Assembly (NCBI GenBank): GCA_018396865.1
Contig: JAGTRB010000005.1
Location: 64,001-104,297 of the forward strand
From: Candidatus Bathyarchaeota archaeon
Lineage (GTDB): Archaea > Thermoproteota > Bathyarchaeia > TCS64
DNA length: 40,297 bases
Direction of reading: 5' to 3'
Shown here: positions 15,984-24,420 of the stretch, in pieces
How the letters are laid out: each line of letters starts with the position of its first letter
Position numbering within the stretch: position 1 is the stretch's first letter
The notes under the pieces: generated by a model
Told to the model about the DNA's origin: nothing
Seen by the model: the letters and a program-made list of their open reading frames with translations, nothing else
Databases searched by the model: none
Program-made: the position numbers and the translations under genes

Positions 15984-16244
15984 TTGAGCATTCTGGAGCT
16001 GGATAGCAAGGGAAGGCTGACACTTCCAAAGCAGATTCGGGAGTCCCTCCAAATCGGGAGAAAAATTCTGATCATAAACGCTGGGGATCACCTCAAAATA
16101 ATTCCGCTGCCATCAAATCCACTCCAAATCCTTCACGGCGCATTTAACGTCAAAAAACCATTCAAAGAGTTGAGAAAACAAGCAGAACAGACTGCTGAAA
16201 ATGAAGCAAGGAGAGAGGGGGCTGACACCGAATGCCCCTGTTAG
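15984..16244 (+). CDS. AbrB/MazE-type (SpoVT-AbrB fold) antitoxin, VapB-like
   Basis: This protein of 86 residues carries the SpoVT/AbrB DNA-binding fold in the first 45 residues: ILELDSKGRLTLPKQIRESL followed by a second strand pair. The rest is a charged tail (KELRKQAEQTAENEARREG) that would bind and block the toxin. The TTG at 15984 follows a GGGTGG sequence. The frame overlaps the downstream PIN toxin by 13 bases, the usual coupling of vapBC operons, and the antitoxin probably represses their common promoter. The C-terminal end is short and cysteine-containing (TECPC). Confidence 0.85.
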   Translation: MSILELDSKGRLTLPKQIRESLQIGRKILIINAGDHLKIIPLPSNPLQILHGAFNVKKPFKELRKQAEQTAENEARREGADTECPC

Positions 16245-16636
16245 AAAACGACGTCATCTTCGCATACCTAAACGAGTACGACCCCAACCACACCATCGCT
16301 GAAAGGATCTTCCAAAAACTCCAAAACGGAGAGATCAGCGTAGAAATTTCAAGCGTTAGCCTAATCGAGATGGAGCTGATCTACAGAAGCGAAAAAATGG
16401 AGGATAGGCTTCTTAAAGACTTGGCAGCAATAGCCGCACTACCTAATGTAAAATATATTGCATTAACACCAGATGTAGCTGTTGCAAGCGTATACTTGAG
16501 GCAAAACTTCAACCTAACCTTCTTCGACTCACACTACGCCGCAACCGCACTAAACCTGGACAGAGAAATAATTTCATTTGACCAAGCATACAACAGAGTA
16601 CCAGGACTAACACTTATAAAACCACAAACAATCTGA
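16232..16636 (+). CDS. vapC: PIN-domain ribonuclease toxin (VapC-like)
   Basis: PIN toxins cleave RNA, often tRNA, with Mg or Mn. The 134 residues contain the expected acidic set: D7 in the first strand, E46 and E48 in SLIEMELI, D99 in FFDSHYAATAL and D117 in IISFDQAY. Length and order match VapC. The start overlaps the antitoxin gene by 13 bases. Nothing is broken, so this pair may be functional, unlike the TA remnants just downstream. The target cannot be told from sequence. Confidence 0.9.
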   Translation: MPLLENDVIFAYLNEYDPNHTIAERIFQKLQNGEISVEISSVSLIEMELIYRSEKMEDRLLKDLAAIAALPNVKYIALTPDVAVASVYLRQNFNLTFFDSHYAATALNLDREIISFDQAYNRVPGLTLIKPQTI

Positions 16637-16775
16637 CCTCTCACAACAAAAACATCAAAGAACTAAAGAAAAACACCTTGAAGCTTAGCAACCTCAAAAC
16701 AGGCACATACATTAGTAAAGACCTCCATAAAATATAAGTAGATTCGTCAAAGAATCCTCAAGTAAACCCTACCTC

Positions 16776-16990
16776 GTGACGACAGGTGGGTATATAGAGC
16801 AGGCCAGGTGGCTTCTGGAGGGCTCATATCACGAGATGAAGGAGGCTGTTTTGAGGGCTGGGATTGCCAGGTTGAGGGAGGTTGAGATATCTGTTGGGAG
16901 GGTGGAGAGGAGCTTAAGGGGTTTAAGAAGAGATATGGGGCTGCGCATGCAAACATTAAGTCAATTAATCGGTTAGAGGAAGAAAGATGA
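16776..16990 (+). pseudogene. frameshifted small coiled-coil gene, antitoxin-like remnant
   Basis: From a GTG at 16776 the first frame reads a helical protein (YIEQARWLLEGSYHEMKEAV, then a leucine/arginine-rich helix) and continues to a stop near 16976. Around base 16920 another forward frame picks up a better continuation, LKGFKKRYGAAHANIKS, ending LEEER and a TGA at 16988-16990, directly before the next GTG. The tail resembles the xxKKYG-type end of small archaeal antitoxins. I infer a single-base frameshift. The alternative is a real 66-residue protein in the first frame. Confidence 0.4.
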
Positions 16991-17200
16991 GTGTATTGCT
17001 TGTCTGAATCGGTAGCCATACCGAAGAACCTGTTGAGAGACCTTTATGAGGGACTGGCTAAGATTGAAGAGGTTCTCGCGACGATCGAGGAGTTGATGGA
17101 TGAAGAAGGCCTGGAAAGGATAAGAAAGGCTGAAGAAGAATATCTAAAAGGAGAATATATAAAAAATAAAAAGTGGAAGCGAGATAGAGAAGCTCAATGA
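16991..17200 (+). CDS. RelB-type antitoxin partner of the broken RelE
   Basis: This 69-residue acidic helical protein (PKNLLRDLYEGLAKIEEVLA, then EELMDEEGLERIRKAEEEYL) belongs to the small archaeal antitoxin type found before RelE toxins. GTG at 16991 is the listed start; TTG at 17000 gives a start, MSESVAIPK, that is closer to the family. The stop overlaps the ATG of the toxin remnant by four bases (ATGA), as in an operon. With the toxin inactivated it would be an orphan antitoxin. Confidence 0.7.
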   Translation: MYCLSESVAIPKNLLRDLYEGLAKIEEVLATIEELMDEEGLERIRKAEEEYLKGEYIKNKKWKRDREAQ

Positions 17201-17451
17201 GGGAATATCAATTGAGCTATGAAGCAGCCTTAACGAGGAATTTCATTAGAGAGCTGAAGAAAATTCCAGAGGATGTAAGAAGCTGAGTTTTAAGGGCCAT
17301 CGATGAGATTATAGCAAACCCATTTCTGGACGTTAAACTGCGAGGCGAACTTGAAGAAAGATAGAGATGGAGAATAGGAAGATACAGAATCGTGTATATG
17401 ATCGACGAAAAACATAAACTCATCGTTTTCTTAGATGTAGGACATAGGTAG
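17197..17451 (+). pseudogene. RelE/ParE-type toxin gene with two in-frame stop codons
   Basis: In a single frame from ATG 17197 the sequence reads as a complete RelE-family toxin of about 84 codons: an N-terminal helix pair (FIRELKKIPEDVRS), ALL-alpha to beta transition VLRAIDEIIANPF, then RWRIGRYRIVYMIDEKHK and IVFLDVGHR. TGA at 17284-17286 and TAG at 17362-17364 interrupt it. The first stop stands where an Arg would be expected and the second near an aromatic position. All other signals, including the ATGA overlap with the antitoxin, are intact, so inactivation looks recent. Readthrough of both codons is unlikely. Confidence 0.8.
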
Positions 17452-17466
17452 TATATATATGAGTAA

Positions 17467-17928
17467 AAACGAAAAGAGAGGGCTAGGGAGAAGGGTGGAA
17501 ACCCGAGAACCTTAAAGCTGTCCGGCAAATTGATGGCCATGATAGGCAGGCTACGGAGGAATAGCAGCTTCGTCTTCAGGAGGGGGCTGCTAGACCCCTT
17601 CACCCACAGCTTCAGGCAGCAGAGAAAGGCCGTGGCCTGGAAGCTGAACAACCCCAGGATCAACCAGATAACATTCAAGACCCTGAGGCACTTCAAGGCG
17701 ACGATGGAGTACCGCAGGACAAGAGATATACTTCACGTCAAGCACATACTTGGACACAAGAGGATCGAGAACACCCTCATCTACACCCACCTAGTAGACA
17801 TGGGAAGCGACGAATACACCTCCAAGGTGGCGAGAAACGCGGAGGAGGCCTGCAAGCTCGTGGAGGCGGGGTTCGAGTTCGTCTGCAACACCCCAGAGAA
17901 CCTAATGGTATTCAGAAAAAGGAAATGA
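17467..17928 (+). pseudogene. C-terminal fragment of a tyrosine recombinase (integrase)
   Basis: The frame opens after a TAA at 17464 and reads integrase-like sequence (GGNPRTLKLSGKLMAMIG) before any good start; the first ATG is at 17530. It contains the second catalytic Arg with its His (KTLRHFKATMEYRRT), the LGHKR His motif and the nucleophile Tyr in NTLIYTH. The N-terminal core-binding domain and first catalytic Arg are missing. The fragment ends 17 bases from the 3' end of tRNA-Leu, a classic integration target, so it is the remnant of an integrated element. It abuts the broken relE. Confidence 0.8.
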
Positions 17929-17945
17929 GGGGGGTTCGCGGAAAG

Positions 17946-18049
17946 TGCGGGGGGTGGGACTCGAACCCACGAAGGCCTTAGCCACGAGATCTCTTCCCGA
18001 GCTTAGGATCTTAAGTCTCGCCCCTTTGGCCAGTCTCGGGAACCCCCGC
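17946..18049 (-). tRNA. tRNA-Leu (anticodon TAA) with a short intron
   Basis: On the minus strand the gene starts at 18049 with acceptor GCGGGGG, pairing with CCCCCGC at 17953-17947 and leaving discriminator A at 17946; CCA is not encoded. The T arm (GTGGG TTCGAGT CCCAC) is perfect, the D arm carries GG before CCAAA, and a long variable arm marks a class II tRNA. The anticodon stem CGAGA/TCTCG forms only if 19 bases are removed after position 37, giving loop CTTAAGA with anticodon TAA and a mature length of 85. The ambiguous intron ends differ by one base, and the bulge-helix-bulge was not resolved. Confidence 0.9.
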
Positions 18050-18127
18050 TTCTAGGAAGAGAGAATACATACCCTCCTCAAAAACATATCTCTAAACCCC
18101 TCCTATTGAATACGGGCTTCCGAATAG

Positions 18128-18139
18128 GTTAAAAATACG
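18128..18139 (+). promoter_or_regulatory. probable TATA box of tRNA-Arg
   Basis: GTTAAAAATACG is centred about 25 bases before the tRNA-Arg 5' end, the normal archaeal spacing for a start at or near the mature end. Confidence 0.45.
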
Positions 18140-18157
18140 TTAGATATACTTTTTCTG

Positions 18158-18232
18158 GGGCCCGTTGCCCAGCCAGGATAGGGCGCAGACCTCCTAAGTC
18201 TGAGGTCGTGGGTTCGAATCCCACCGGGCCCG
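18158..18232 (+). tRNA. tRNA-Arg (anticodon CCT)
   Basis: The 75-base gene folds fully: acceptor GGGCCCG / CGGGCCC, D stem GCCC/GGGC, anticodon stem CAGAC/GTCTG around loop CTCCTAA with anticodon CCT, and T stem GTGGG/CCCAC around TTCGAAT. The discriminator is G at 18232 and CCA is not encoded. No intron is present. It decodes AGG, a codon used heavily in this window. It diverges from tRNA-Leu, with about 108 bases between them. Confidence 0.95.
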
Positions 18233-18526
18233 CTCCTAAATAAAGATGCGATGGAAAAGGTGCCTTCCAGACTTTATCCCTATATCTACATGAAGCATAG
18301 CGTTCTTCTTGATTCTCGAACTTCCAATCACTCTAATCATTTTAAATTTAACACTTGGGTGGAAGGTGTCTTTGTTTTAGTCATAGAATCTTTAAAAATC
18401 CATTTCAAATTTACCATTATCTAATTAATAACTCGTTACTTCTATTTACCTTAGCTTCTTATCTAGATGGTAGCCGTAAACTCCTTAAACTAAGGGGGAA
18501 TATGGAGTCTCGCAGGTTGAAGTCTG
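18233..18526 (+). other. intergenic stretch between tRNA-Arg and hyuA
   Basis: About 294 AT-rich bases contain no supported gene. A short GGGGGAA sequence at 18494-18500 is too far from the hyuA ATG to be its ribosome site. The hyuA promoter is probably here, but I cannot choose among several AT-rich boxes. Confidence 0.5.
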
Positions 18527-20632
18527 ATGGCCAGATACAGCTTAGGAATAGATGTTGGGGGGACCTTCACCGATGTTGTCGCATTGAACGAGGAGAAAGG
18601 TGAAATTTTGAATATAAAATTATCTTCAACCCCTGAGGATCCGGCGAAAGCTGTGGTAAAGGCACTCAATGAGTTTCTAATAAAGGAAGGAGATGGGGAG
18701 ATCTCGAGGGTTATCCATGCCACAACAATAGCCACGAATGCCCTACTTGGACAGCTAGGCCTGGAGTTGCCTAGAGCGGCTCTTATAGCCACGAGGGGTT
18801 TCAGAGATGTTTTAGAGATAGGTAGGCAGCGCAGGCATAGACTTTATGATCTTTTCATCCGGAGGCCCCGCTGCCTCATACCTCGAAATCTACGCTTTGA
18901 AGTTGATGAGCGTATCGGGCCTAGAGGTGAGATCATCAAGCCCTTAAACGAGGATCAGGTGAAAGGATTGGCGGAACAGCTAAAAAAAGAAAACATCGAA
19001 TCTGTTGCTGTTGCTTTACTCTTTTCCTATATAAATCAGAAACATGAACGTAGAATAGAAAAAATTTTAAAGAAGTTATTACCTCGAATTTATATTTGCA
19101 TCTCTTCAGAGATAGCACCTGAATATAGAGAGTATGAAAGAACAAGTACTGCGGTTGTTAATGCCATTTTGATGCCCATAGTATCCAGCTATCTGAATAA
19201 GTTGCAGAGAAGGATGAGGAGTTTAGGGGTTGATGCACCATTATGTGTGATGCAGTCAGATGGGGGGATAGCATTGAAGGATGTTGTTTCGAAGAGGCCT
19301 ATAAGCATGGTCGAGTCTGGCCCGGCTGCTGGAGTTATAGCCTCCGCCTTCTATGGGAGGCTTCTCGGGCTTAAGAGGATACTGAGCTTCGATATGGGCG
19401 GAACGACGGCCAAAGCTGGAGCAGTAATGGATGCAACGCCCGAGATCGTGAGCGAGTACGAGGTCGCTGGAGAGGTTCACAGCGGAAGGATCGTGAAGGG
19501 CAGCGGTTACCCCGTGAGATACCCCTTCATCGACCTGGCTGAATGTAGCGCTGGTGGAGGGACAATAGCTTGGGTTGATGAGGGCGGAGCCTTAAAGGTT
19601 GGGCCAATTAGTGCAGGGGCGATCCCCGGACCAGCATGCTACGGCAAGGGAGGAGCGCACCCCACTGTGACGGATGCAAACGTTGTACTGGGAAGGCTAA
19701 ACCCTCATTATATATTGGGAGGGGAGATGAAAATATACCCAGAACTCTCTGAAAAAGCCATATTGAATGAGATATGTTCAAAAATTCAATTAGAATTAAC
19801 TGAAGCTGCGAGTGGAATCATAAAAATCACCAACTCAGCTATGTCGAAAATTTTAAGGATCGTCTCAGTTGAGCGAGGGCATGACCCAAGGGATTTCGTT
19901 CTAATGTGTTTCGGTGGAGCGGGACCCATGCACGGCTGTGCCCTGGCAGAGGAGCTAAACATCAAGAAGATAATTGTCCCACAAAATCCCGGTCTCTTCT
20001 CCGCTTATGGATTGTTGATGACTGATTTTAAGACCACCCTTATCAGGGCAGTAATGAAGCCAATGGATGAAATAAACGTATATAAAATTGAGGATGTTTT
20101 TCAAAAAATGGAGCTTAAATGTGCTAAATTATTGGAAAAACAGAATATATCTAAAGATGATATGCATTTTATACGTGAAATGGATTTGAGGTACCTTGGG
20201 CAAAGCTACGAATTAACGGTTCCAGCATCAAAACCATTAACAGAAGATAACGTTAACCAAACCATCGAAAAATTCCATGAAAAACACATGAAAATTTATG
20301 GATATGCGGTGAAGAAAGAGCCAGTAGAACTAGTGAATGTGAGGATCAATGCCATTGGATTCGTTGAGAAACCTAGGCTCATAGAAAAAAATAAAAAAGA
20401 AGAAAAACCATTGAGTGATGCTTTTATTGGAAAGAGGAAAGTGTTTTTTGAAAAAATAGATGATTATATCGAAACTCCGATATATAGGCGGGAAAAACTT
20501 GCAGGAAATATCATTGAAGGTCCTGCAGTTATAGAACAATATGATGCAACGACCGTTATCTATCCAGACTGGATGGCTACCGTCGACAAATTTGAGAACC
20601 TCATTATCTATACTAAAGGGGTGATTTGTTAA
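18527..20632 (+). CDS. hyuA: hydantoinase/oxoprolinase family subunit A (HyuA-like)
   Basis: HyuA-type proteins contribute the ATP-binding half of N-methylhydantoinase, 5-oxoprolinase and related ring-opening enzymes or carboxylases. The 701-residue protein starts with GIDVGGTFTDVV (residues 7-18), an actin-fold phosphate loop, and has a second ASKHA-type motif, SFDMGGTTAKAG, near residue 287, followed by SAGGGTIAWVDEGG. The length is standard. It lies one base before hyuB. Base composition is uneven: the central part (about 19260-19700) is GC-richer than both ends. The substrate cannot be told from sequence; acetone carboxylase-like roles are possible but less likely. Confidence 0.93.
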   Translation: MARYSLGIDVGGTFTDVVALNEEKGEILNIKLSSTPEDPAKAVVKALNEFLIKEGDGEISRVIHATTIATNALLGQLGLELPRAALIATRGFRDVLEIGRQRRHRLYDLFIRRPRCLIPRNLRFEVDERIGPRGEIIKPLNEDQVKGLAEQLKKENIESVAVALLFSYINQKHERRIEKILKKLLPRIYICISSEIAPEYREYERTSTAVVNAILMPIVSSYLNKLQRRMRSLGVDAPLCVMQSDGGIALKDVVSKRPISMVESGPAAGVIASAFYGRLLGLKRILSFDMGGTTAKAGAVMDATPEIVSEYEVAGEVHSGRIVKGSGYPVRYPFIDLAECSAGGGTIAWVDEGGALKVGPISAGAIPGPACYGKGGAHPTVTDANVVLGRLNPHYILGGEMKIYPELSEKAILNEICSKIQLELTEAASGIIKITNSAMSKILRIVSVERGHDPRDFVLMCFGGAGPMHGCALAEELNIKKIIVPQNPGLFSAYGLLMTDFKTTLIRAVMKPMDEINVYKIEDVFQKMELKCAKLLEKQNISKDDMHFIREMDLRYLGQSYELTVPASKPLTEDNVNQTIEKFHEKHMKIYGYAVKKEPVELVNVRINAIGFVEKPRLIEKNKKEEKPLSDAFIGKRKVFFEKIDDYIETPIYRREKLAGNIIEGPAVIEQYDATTVIYPDWMATVDKFENLIIYTKGVIC

Positions 20633-20633
20633 G

Positions 20634-22397
20634 TTGGAAATAGATCCTATAACCGTGGAGGTTATTAAAGGAGCTCTTATATATGCGGCAGAGGAGATGG
20701 GGATTGTTCTAAGAAACTCTTCGTACTCACCAAACATAAAGGAACGTATGGATTTCTCCTGTACAATTTTCGATGGGAAAAGGCGTTTGGCTGCGCAAGC
20801 CGAGCACATTCCTGTTCATTTGGGTTCAATGCAGTTAGCAGTTCAGAAGGGGCTTGAAAGATTCAGAGGCAATCTTGAAGATGGCGATATGATAATCCTC
20901 AATGATCCATATATAAGTGGAACCCATCTTCCCGACATAACCCTGATATGTCCAATATTCTATAAAGATGAGATCGTTGCATACTCGGCGAACAAAGCCC
21001 ATCATTCGGATGTGGGAGGGAAAGCTCCTGGAAGCATGGCTGGAGACTCTTCGGAGATATATCAAGAAGGAGTTATTATTCCACCGGTGAAGTTTATTAA
21101 AAAAAATGTTGTTGACGAGGAAATTTCCAGTATTATTCTAAGTAATATCAGGACTCCGGAAATTAGGATAGGAGATTTGAGGGCTCAGATGGCTGCTAAC
21201 ATCTTGGGAAAAAGAAGAGTTTTAGAAATCATAGAAAAATATGGAGTAGAAACATTTAGGGAGGTAGTGGAAGAAATTATGAATTATTCAGAAAGGAGAA
21301 TGAAGAGGGAGATTGGTAAAATGCCAAGGGGAAGTTGGGAAGCGGAGGATTATCTTGAAAATACTGGGGTAAGCAATGATAAGGTAAAGATAAGAGTCAA
21401 GTTAACTGTAAAGAAAAGTCAGCTAATTATCGATTACACGGGAACAGACAAGCAGGTAAACGGCCCAGTTAACGCCGTTTTAGGGGTCACCCTATCAGGA
21501 GTATACTATGTTTTGAGGTGCATGACAGACCCAGACATCCCGATGAATGACGGCTGCTACAGACCTGTGAAGGTGCTAGTCCCCGAGGGCACCCTAATGA
21601 ATCCGATTCCGCCAGCCCCTGTAGCCGGGGGGAATGTGGAGACCTCCCAGAGGAATGTAGATGTATTATTGAAGGCCTTTGCCCAAGCGCTACCTGAAAG
21701 GGTTTGTGCGGCATGCCAGGGTACGATGAATAACGTCGCCGTCGGGGGAATAAACCCTGAAAATGGTAAGCCCTGGACCTTCTATGAAACCATAGCAGGA
21801 GGGTATGGAGGTAGAAAGGGATTGGATGGAATCGATGCGATTCATTCCCACATGACAAACACCATGAACACGCCCATTGAGGCAATTGAGACAACCTACC
21901 CGATACGCTTCCTCAAATATGAGCTGAGGGAGGACAGCGGAGGACCCGGGAAGTGGAGGGGAGGGGTGGGCCTCGAGAGAAGCTGGATGCTTCTCGCCCC
22001 CTCAGCCACACTCTCCATTCTAGCTGAGAGAACAGAGATACCCCCCTGGGGATTATGCAATGGGAAACCCGGGGCTACAGGCGAATTTTATATAATAAAG
22101 CAAAATGATGAGAAAATAAAGTTAAGTTCAAAATGTACAGTAAAAATCGAGAAAGGAGATATGTTTGTTGTAAGGACTCCAGGAGGGGGAGGATACGGAG
22201 ATCCATTTGAAAGAAGCCCTGAACTTGTTCACCGCGACATCTTAAATGGCCTGGTTTCACTGGAAGCCGCAAGGAAACAATATGGCGTTGTGATAGACCA
22301 GGAGAAAATGGAAATCGATTGGAAGTCCACATCACAGCTTAGATTAACAAAGGGGAACATTAATACTCAACATTCAACGTCACAAGATAAAAATTAA
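20634..22397 (+). CDS. hyuB: hydantoinase/oxoprolinase family subunit B (HyuB-like)
   Basis: HyuB is the partner subunit of HyuA and probably carries the hydrolytic site. The TTG at 20634 (MEIDPITVEVIKGALIYAAE) comes one base after the hyuA stop, with AAAGGGGTGA upstream inside hyuA. The 587 residues show ILNDPYISGTHLPDI, the conserved HHSDVGGKAPGSMAG near residue 122, GPVNAVLGVTLSGVYY and the C-terminal VRTPGGGGYGDPFERSPE. All are hallmarks of the family. As in hyuA, a GC-richer block (about 21480-22080) is flanked by AT-rich codons. Confidence 0.93.
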   Translation: MEIDPITVEVIKGALIYAAEEMGIVLRNSSYSPNIKERMDFSCTIFDGKRRLAAQAEHIPVHLGSMQLAVQKGLERFRGNLEDGDMIILNDPYISGTHLPDITLICPIFYKDEIVAYSANKAHHSDVGGKAPGSMAGDSSEIYQEGVIIPPVKFIKKNVVDEEISSIILSNIRTPEIRIGDLRAQMAANILGKRRVLEIIEKYGVETFREVVEEIMNYSERRMKREIGKMPRGSWEAEDYLENTGVSNDKVKIRVKLTVKKSQLIIDYTGTDKQVNGPVNAVLGVTLSGVYYVLRCMTDPDIPMNDGCYRPVKVLVPEGTLMNPIPPAPVAGGNVETSQRNVDVLLKAFAQALPERVCAACQGTMNNVAVGGINPENGKPWTFYETIAGGYGGRKGLDGIDAIHSHMTNTMNTPIEAIETTYPIRFLKYELREDSGGPGKWRGGVGLERSWMLLAPSATLSILAERTEIPPWGLCNGKPGATGEFYIIKQNDEKIKLSSKCTVKIEKGDMFVVRTPGGGGYGDPFERSPELVHRDILNGLVSLEAARKQYGVVIDQEKMEIDWKSTSQLRLTKGNINTQHSTSQDKN

Positions 22398-22426
22398 AAA
22401 TAAAATTTTTCCAATACAGAACTGTT

Positions 22427-22439
22427 CGGATAGTATCCG
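22427..22439 (+). repeat. short perfect inverted repeat after hyuB
   Basis: CGGATA-G-TATCCG stands 30 bases after the hyuB stop, preceded by an A/T-rich run. It could be a terminator hairpin or an operator half-site pair. The rest of the 283-base gap to the next gene shows nothing I can support. Confidence 0.3.
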
Positions 22440-22680
22440 TTATCCTCCAGGCATCAGAGGTCCACCGATCCTCTCTCCCGAGGTTGGAAGCCATCCTGCG
22501 CCGTAATCCCAGTTTTAGACATTAGCTCGCCATCACTAAGTATTCAAAACATGGCCCAATCATATTCACAAGTGAGATCTCCAAAGGGTACGGGAAGGAT
22601 TCTATAGTTCATGGTTTTAATCATAGAAAATCTTAACTTTCTTATCGTCAACAGGGGTTAGAACTGCTAGGAGAGTCTTT

Positions 22681-24420
22681 ATGGGATTGAAGGAGGTGGA
22701 GGTGACAGACCTATTCATAGAGACCTTGAGAGGTCTAGGCGTTGATTACCTCTTCATCAACCCTGGGACTGATACTCTCCCAATTCAAGAGGCCCTCTCC
22801 AAGCTAAGGGCTATGGGCGTAGAAGAGCCGAGGGTGATCCTCTGCCCTCATGAGGGGATCGCCGTCGCAATGGCGGAGGGCTACGCCATGGTTAAGGGTA
22901 GACCCCAGCTCGTCCTCGTCCATGTGGACGTAGGCACCCTAAACGCTGGGAGCGCCCTCCATAATGTCCTAAGGGACAGGGTCCCCCTCGTACTATGCGC
23001 AGGGGTAACCCCCTCTATCCTAGAAGGAGGGGTCAGGGGCTCTAGGGAGATCCACGTCCACTGGATGCAGGATGTCCCTGATCAGAGCCTCATTCTCCGA
23101 GACTATGTAAAGTGGTTCTACCTGGTTAGGAATGCTGAGCATCTCCAATACGCCTTGGCGAGGGCCTTTCAGGTTGCGTGTTCTGTTCCTGAGGGGCCTT
23201 CCTATTTGATGTTGCCGAGAGAGGTTCTGATGGAGAGGAGGGAAAGGGTGGGGATACCCCCAATCTCCAGATATCCACCTCCATCTCCGCCCCAGGGAGA
23301 TCCCAAGGCCCTACATGAGGCTGCAAGCGCTATCCTGGAGGCGATGGAGCCGGTTATAATAACGAGCTATTTTGGGAGGAGGGGTTCTTCCATTTCCCCT
23401 CTCGTCGAGCTTTCTGAGCTTTTGTCAATACCAGTCCTTGAGCCTAAGAGGTGTAGGGCCAACTTCCCGACAACCCACCCAAACTATCAGGGTAGAAGGA
23501 TAGGGGAGTTTGTGGAGGGGGCGGATCTTATCCTCTTGGTTGATGTTGATGTGCCCTGGCTTCCTAAAAGAGGAGGGAACCCTCTAGGAGCTGAACCAGG
23601 GGAGGATGCCAGGATAATCCATATAGATATCGACCCCCTAAAGGAGCGCATTCCCCTCTGGGGATTCAGAGTTGATATGTCCATTATCGCGGATGCTGGC
23701 GTCGCCATATCTAAGCTAATAGCTCTCCTGAAGGAGAGCCCAAACCTAAACTCTATGAGGGAGATAATCAGCAATAGGGCAGCTAGGCTCAGAGAGAAGC
23801 ATGAGCTGTGGAGGGAGAGGCTGGCTGAGGAGGCCGAGATGAAAAGAAACATAAAACCAGTAGAGCCTCAGTGGCTCTTCCACGTCCTGAATAGAGTTAA
23901 GGAGGAGGATACAGTCATCATAGATGACTCGGTCACCAACTCGGGCATATTGCAGGATTACATTGATATCACGAGGCCAGAGACCTTCTACGGGCTTAAC
24001 GGAAGCAACATGGGCTGGGGGTTACCCGCAGCCCTAGGAGCCAGTCTAGCTCTCAAGGATAAGCCCCCGATAGCTATAACAGGAGATGGATCTTTCATAT
24101 TCTCGAATCCAGTCGCGGGGCTCTGGGTTGCGAGAAACTATGGGATACCTCTAACTCTAATAGTCTTGAATAACCGAGGCTATGCCGCGGTGAAGCAGGG
24201 CCTTCTCTCATCATACCCAGAAGGGTGGTCTAAGGCCACCGGGCGATTCATCGCAGTCGATTTTCAGACTCCACCGAGATATGAGGCCATAGCCGAAGCC
24301 TGTGGATGTAGAGGCTACTCGGTGGAGGAGCCCGAGGACCTAGAAGAAACACTAAACGAGGCCTATAACAGAGGTAAAGTTGAACCTGTACTGGTGGAAG
24401 TCGAACTAAAGTCGATATAA
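22681..24420 (+). CDS. thiamine diphosphate-dependent enzyme, acetolactate synthase / benzoylformate decarboxylase-like
   Basis: The protein has the three-domain layout of ThDP decarboxylases and synthases in 579 residues. The activating glutamate is E58 in CPHEGIAVAMAEGYA, and the ThDP/Mg motif runs from GDGSF at 468 to NN at 496-497. The PYR domain is N-terminal, a dehydrogenase-like middle domain carries few nucleotide residues, and the C-terminal domain contains GLNGSNMGWGLPAALGAS. It has the superfamily fold of IlvB but lacks an adjacent ilvN and several IlvB signatures, so the substrate is unknown. It follows hyuAB on the same strand, which suggests linked catabolism of a carboxylic or amide compound. 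Confidence 0.88.
   Translation: MGLKEVEVTDLFIETLRGLGVDYLFINPGTDTLPIQEALSKLRAMGVEEPRVILCPHEGIAVAMAEGYAMVKGRPQLVLVHVDVGTLNAGSALHNVLRDRVPLVLCAGVTPSILEGGVRGSREIHVHWMQDVPDQSLILRDYVKWFYLVRNAEHLQYALARAFQVACSVPEGPSYLMLPREVLMERRERVGIPPISRYPPPSPPQGDPKALHEAASAILEAMEPVIITSYFGRRGSSISPLVELSELLSIPVLEPKRCRANFPTTHPNYQGRRIGEFVEGADLILLVDVDVPWLPKRGGNPLGAEPGEDARIIHIDIDPLKERIPLWGFRVDMSIIADAGVAISKLIALLKESPNLNSMREIISNRAARLREKHELWRERLAEEAEMKRNIKPVEPQWLFHVLNRVKEEDTVIIDDSVTNSGILQDYIDITRPETFYGLNGSNMGWGLPAALGASLALKDKPPIAITGDGSFIFSNPVAGLWVARNYGIPLTLIVLNNRGYAAVKQGLLSSYPEGWSKATGRFIAVDFQTPPRYEAIAEACGCRGYSVEEPEDLEETLNEAYNRGKVEPVLVEVELKSI

Noticed and set aside
17284-17364. Reading the two stop codons in the RelE-like gene as recoded (selenocysteine or pyrrolysine) codons
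   Set aside because: One is TGA and the other TAG, so two different recoding systems would be needed in one short toxin. There is no visible recoding signal, and nearby integrase and TA genes are also broken.
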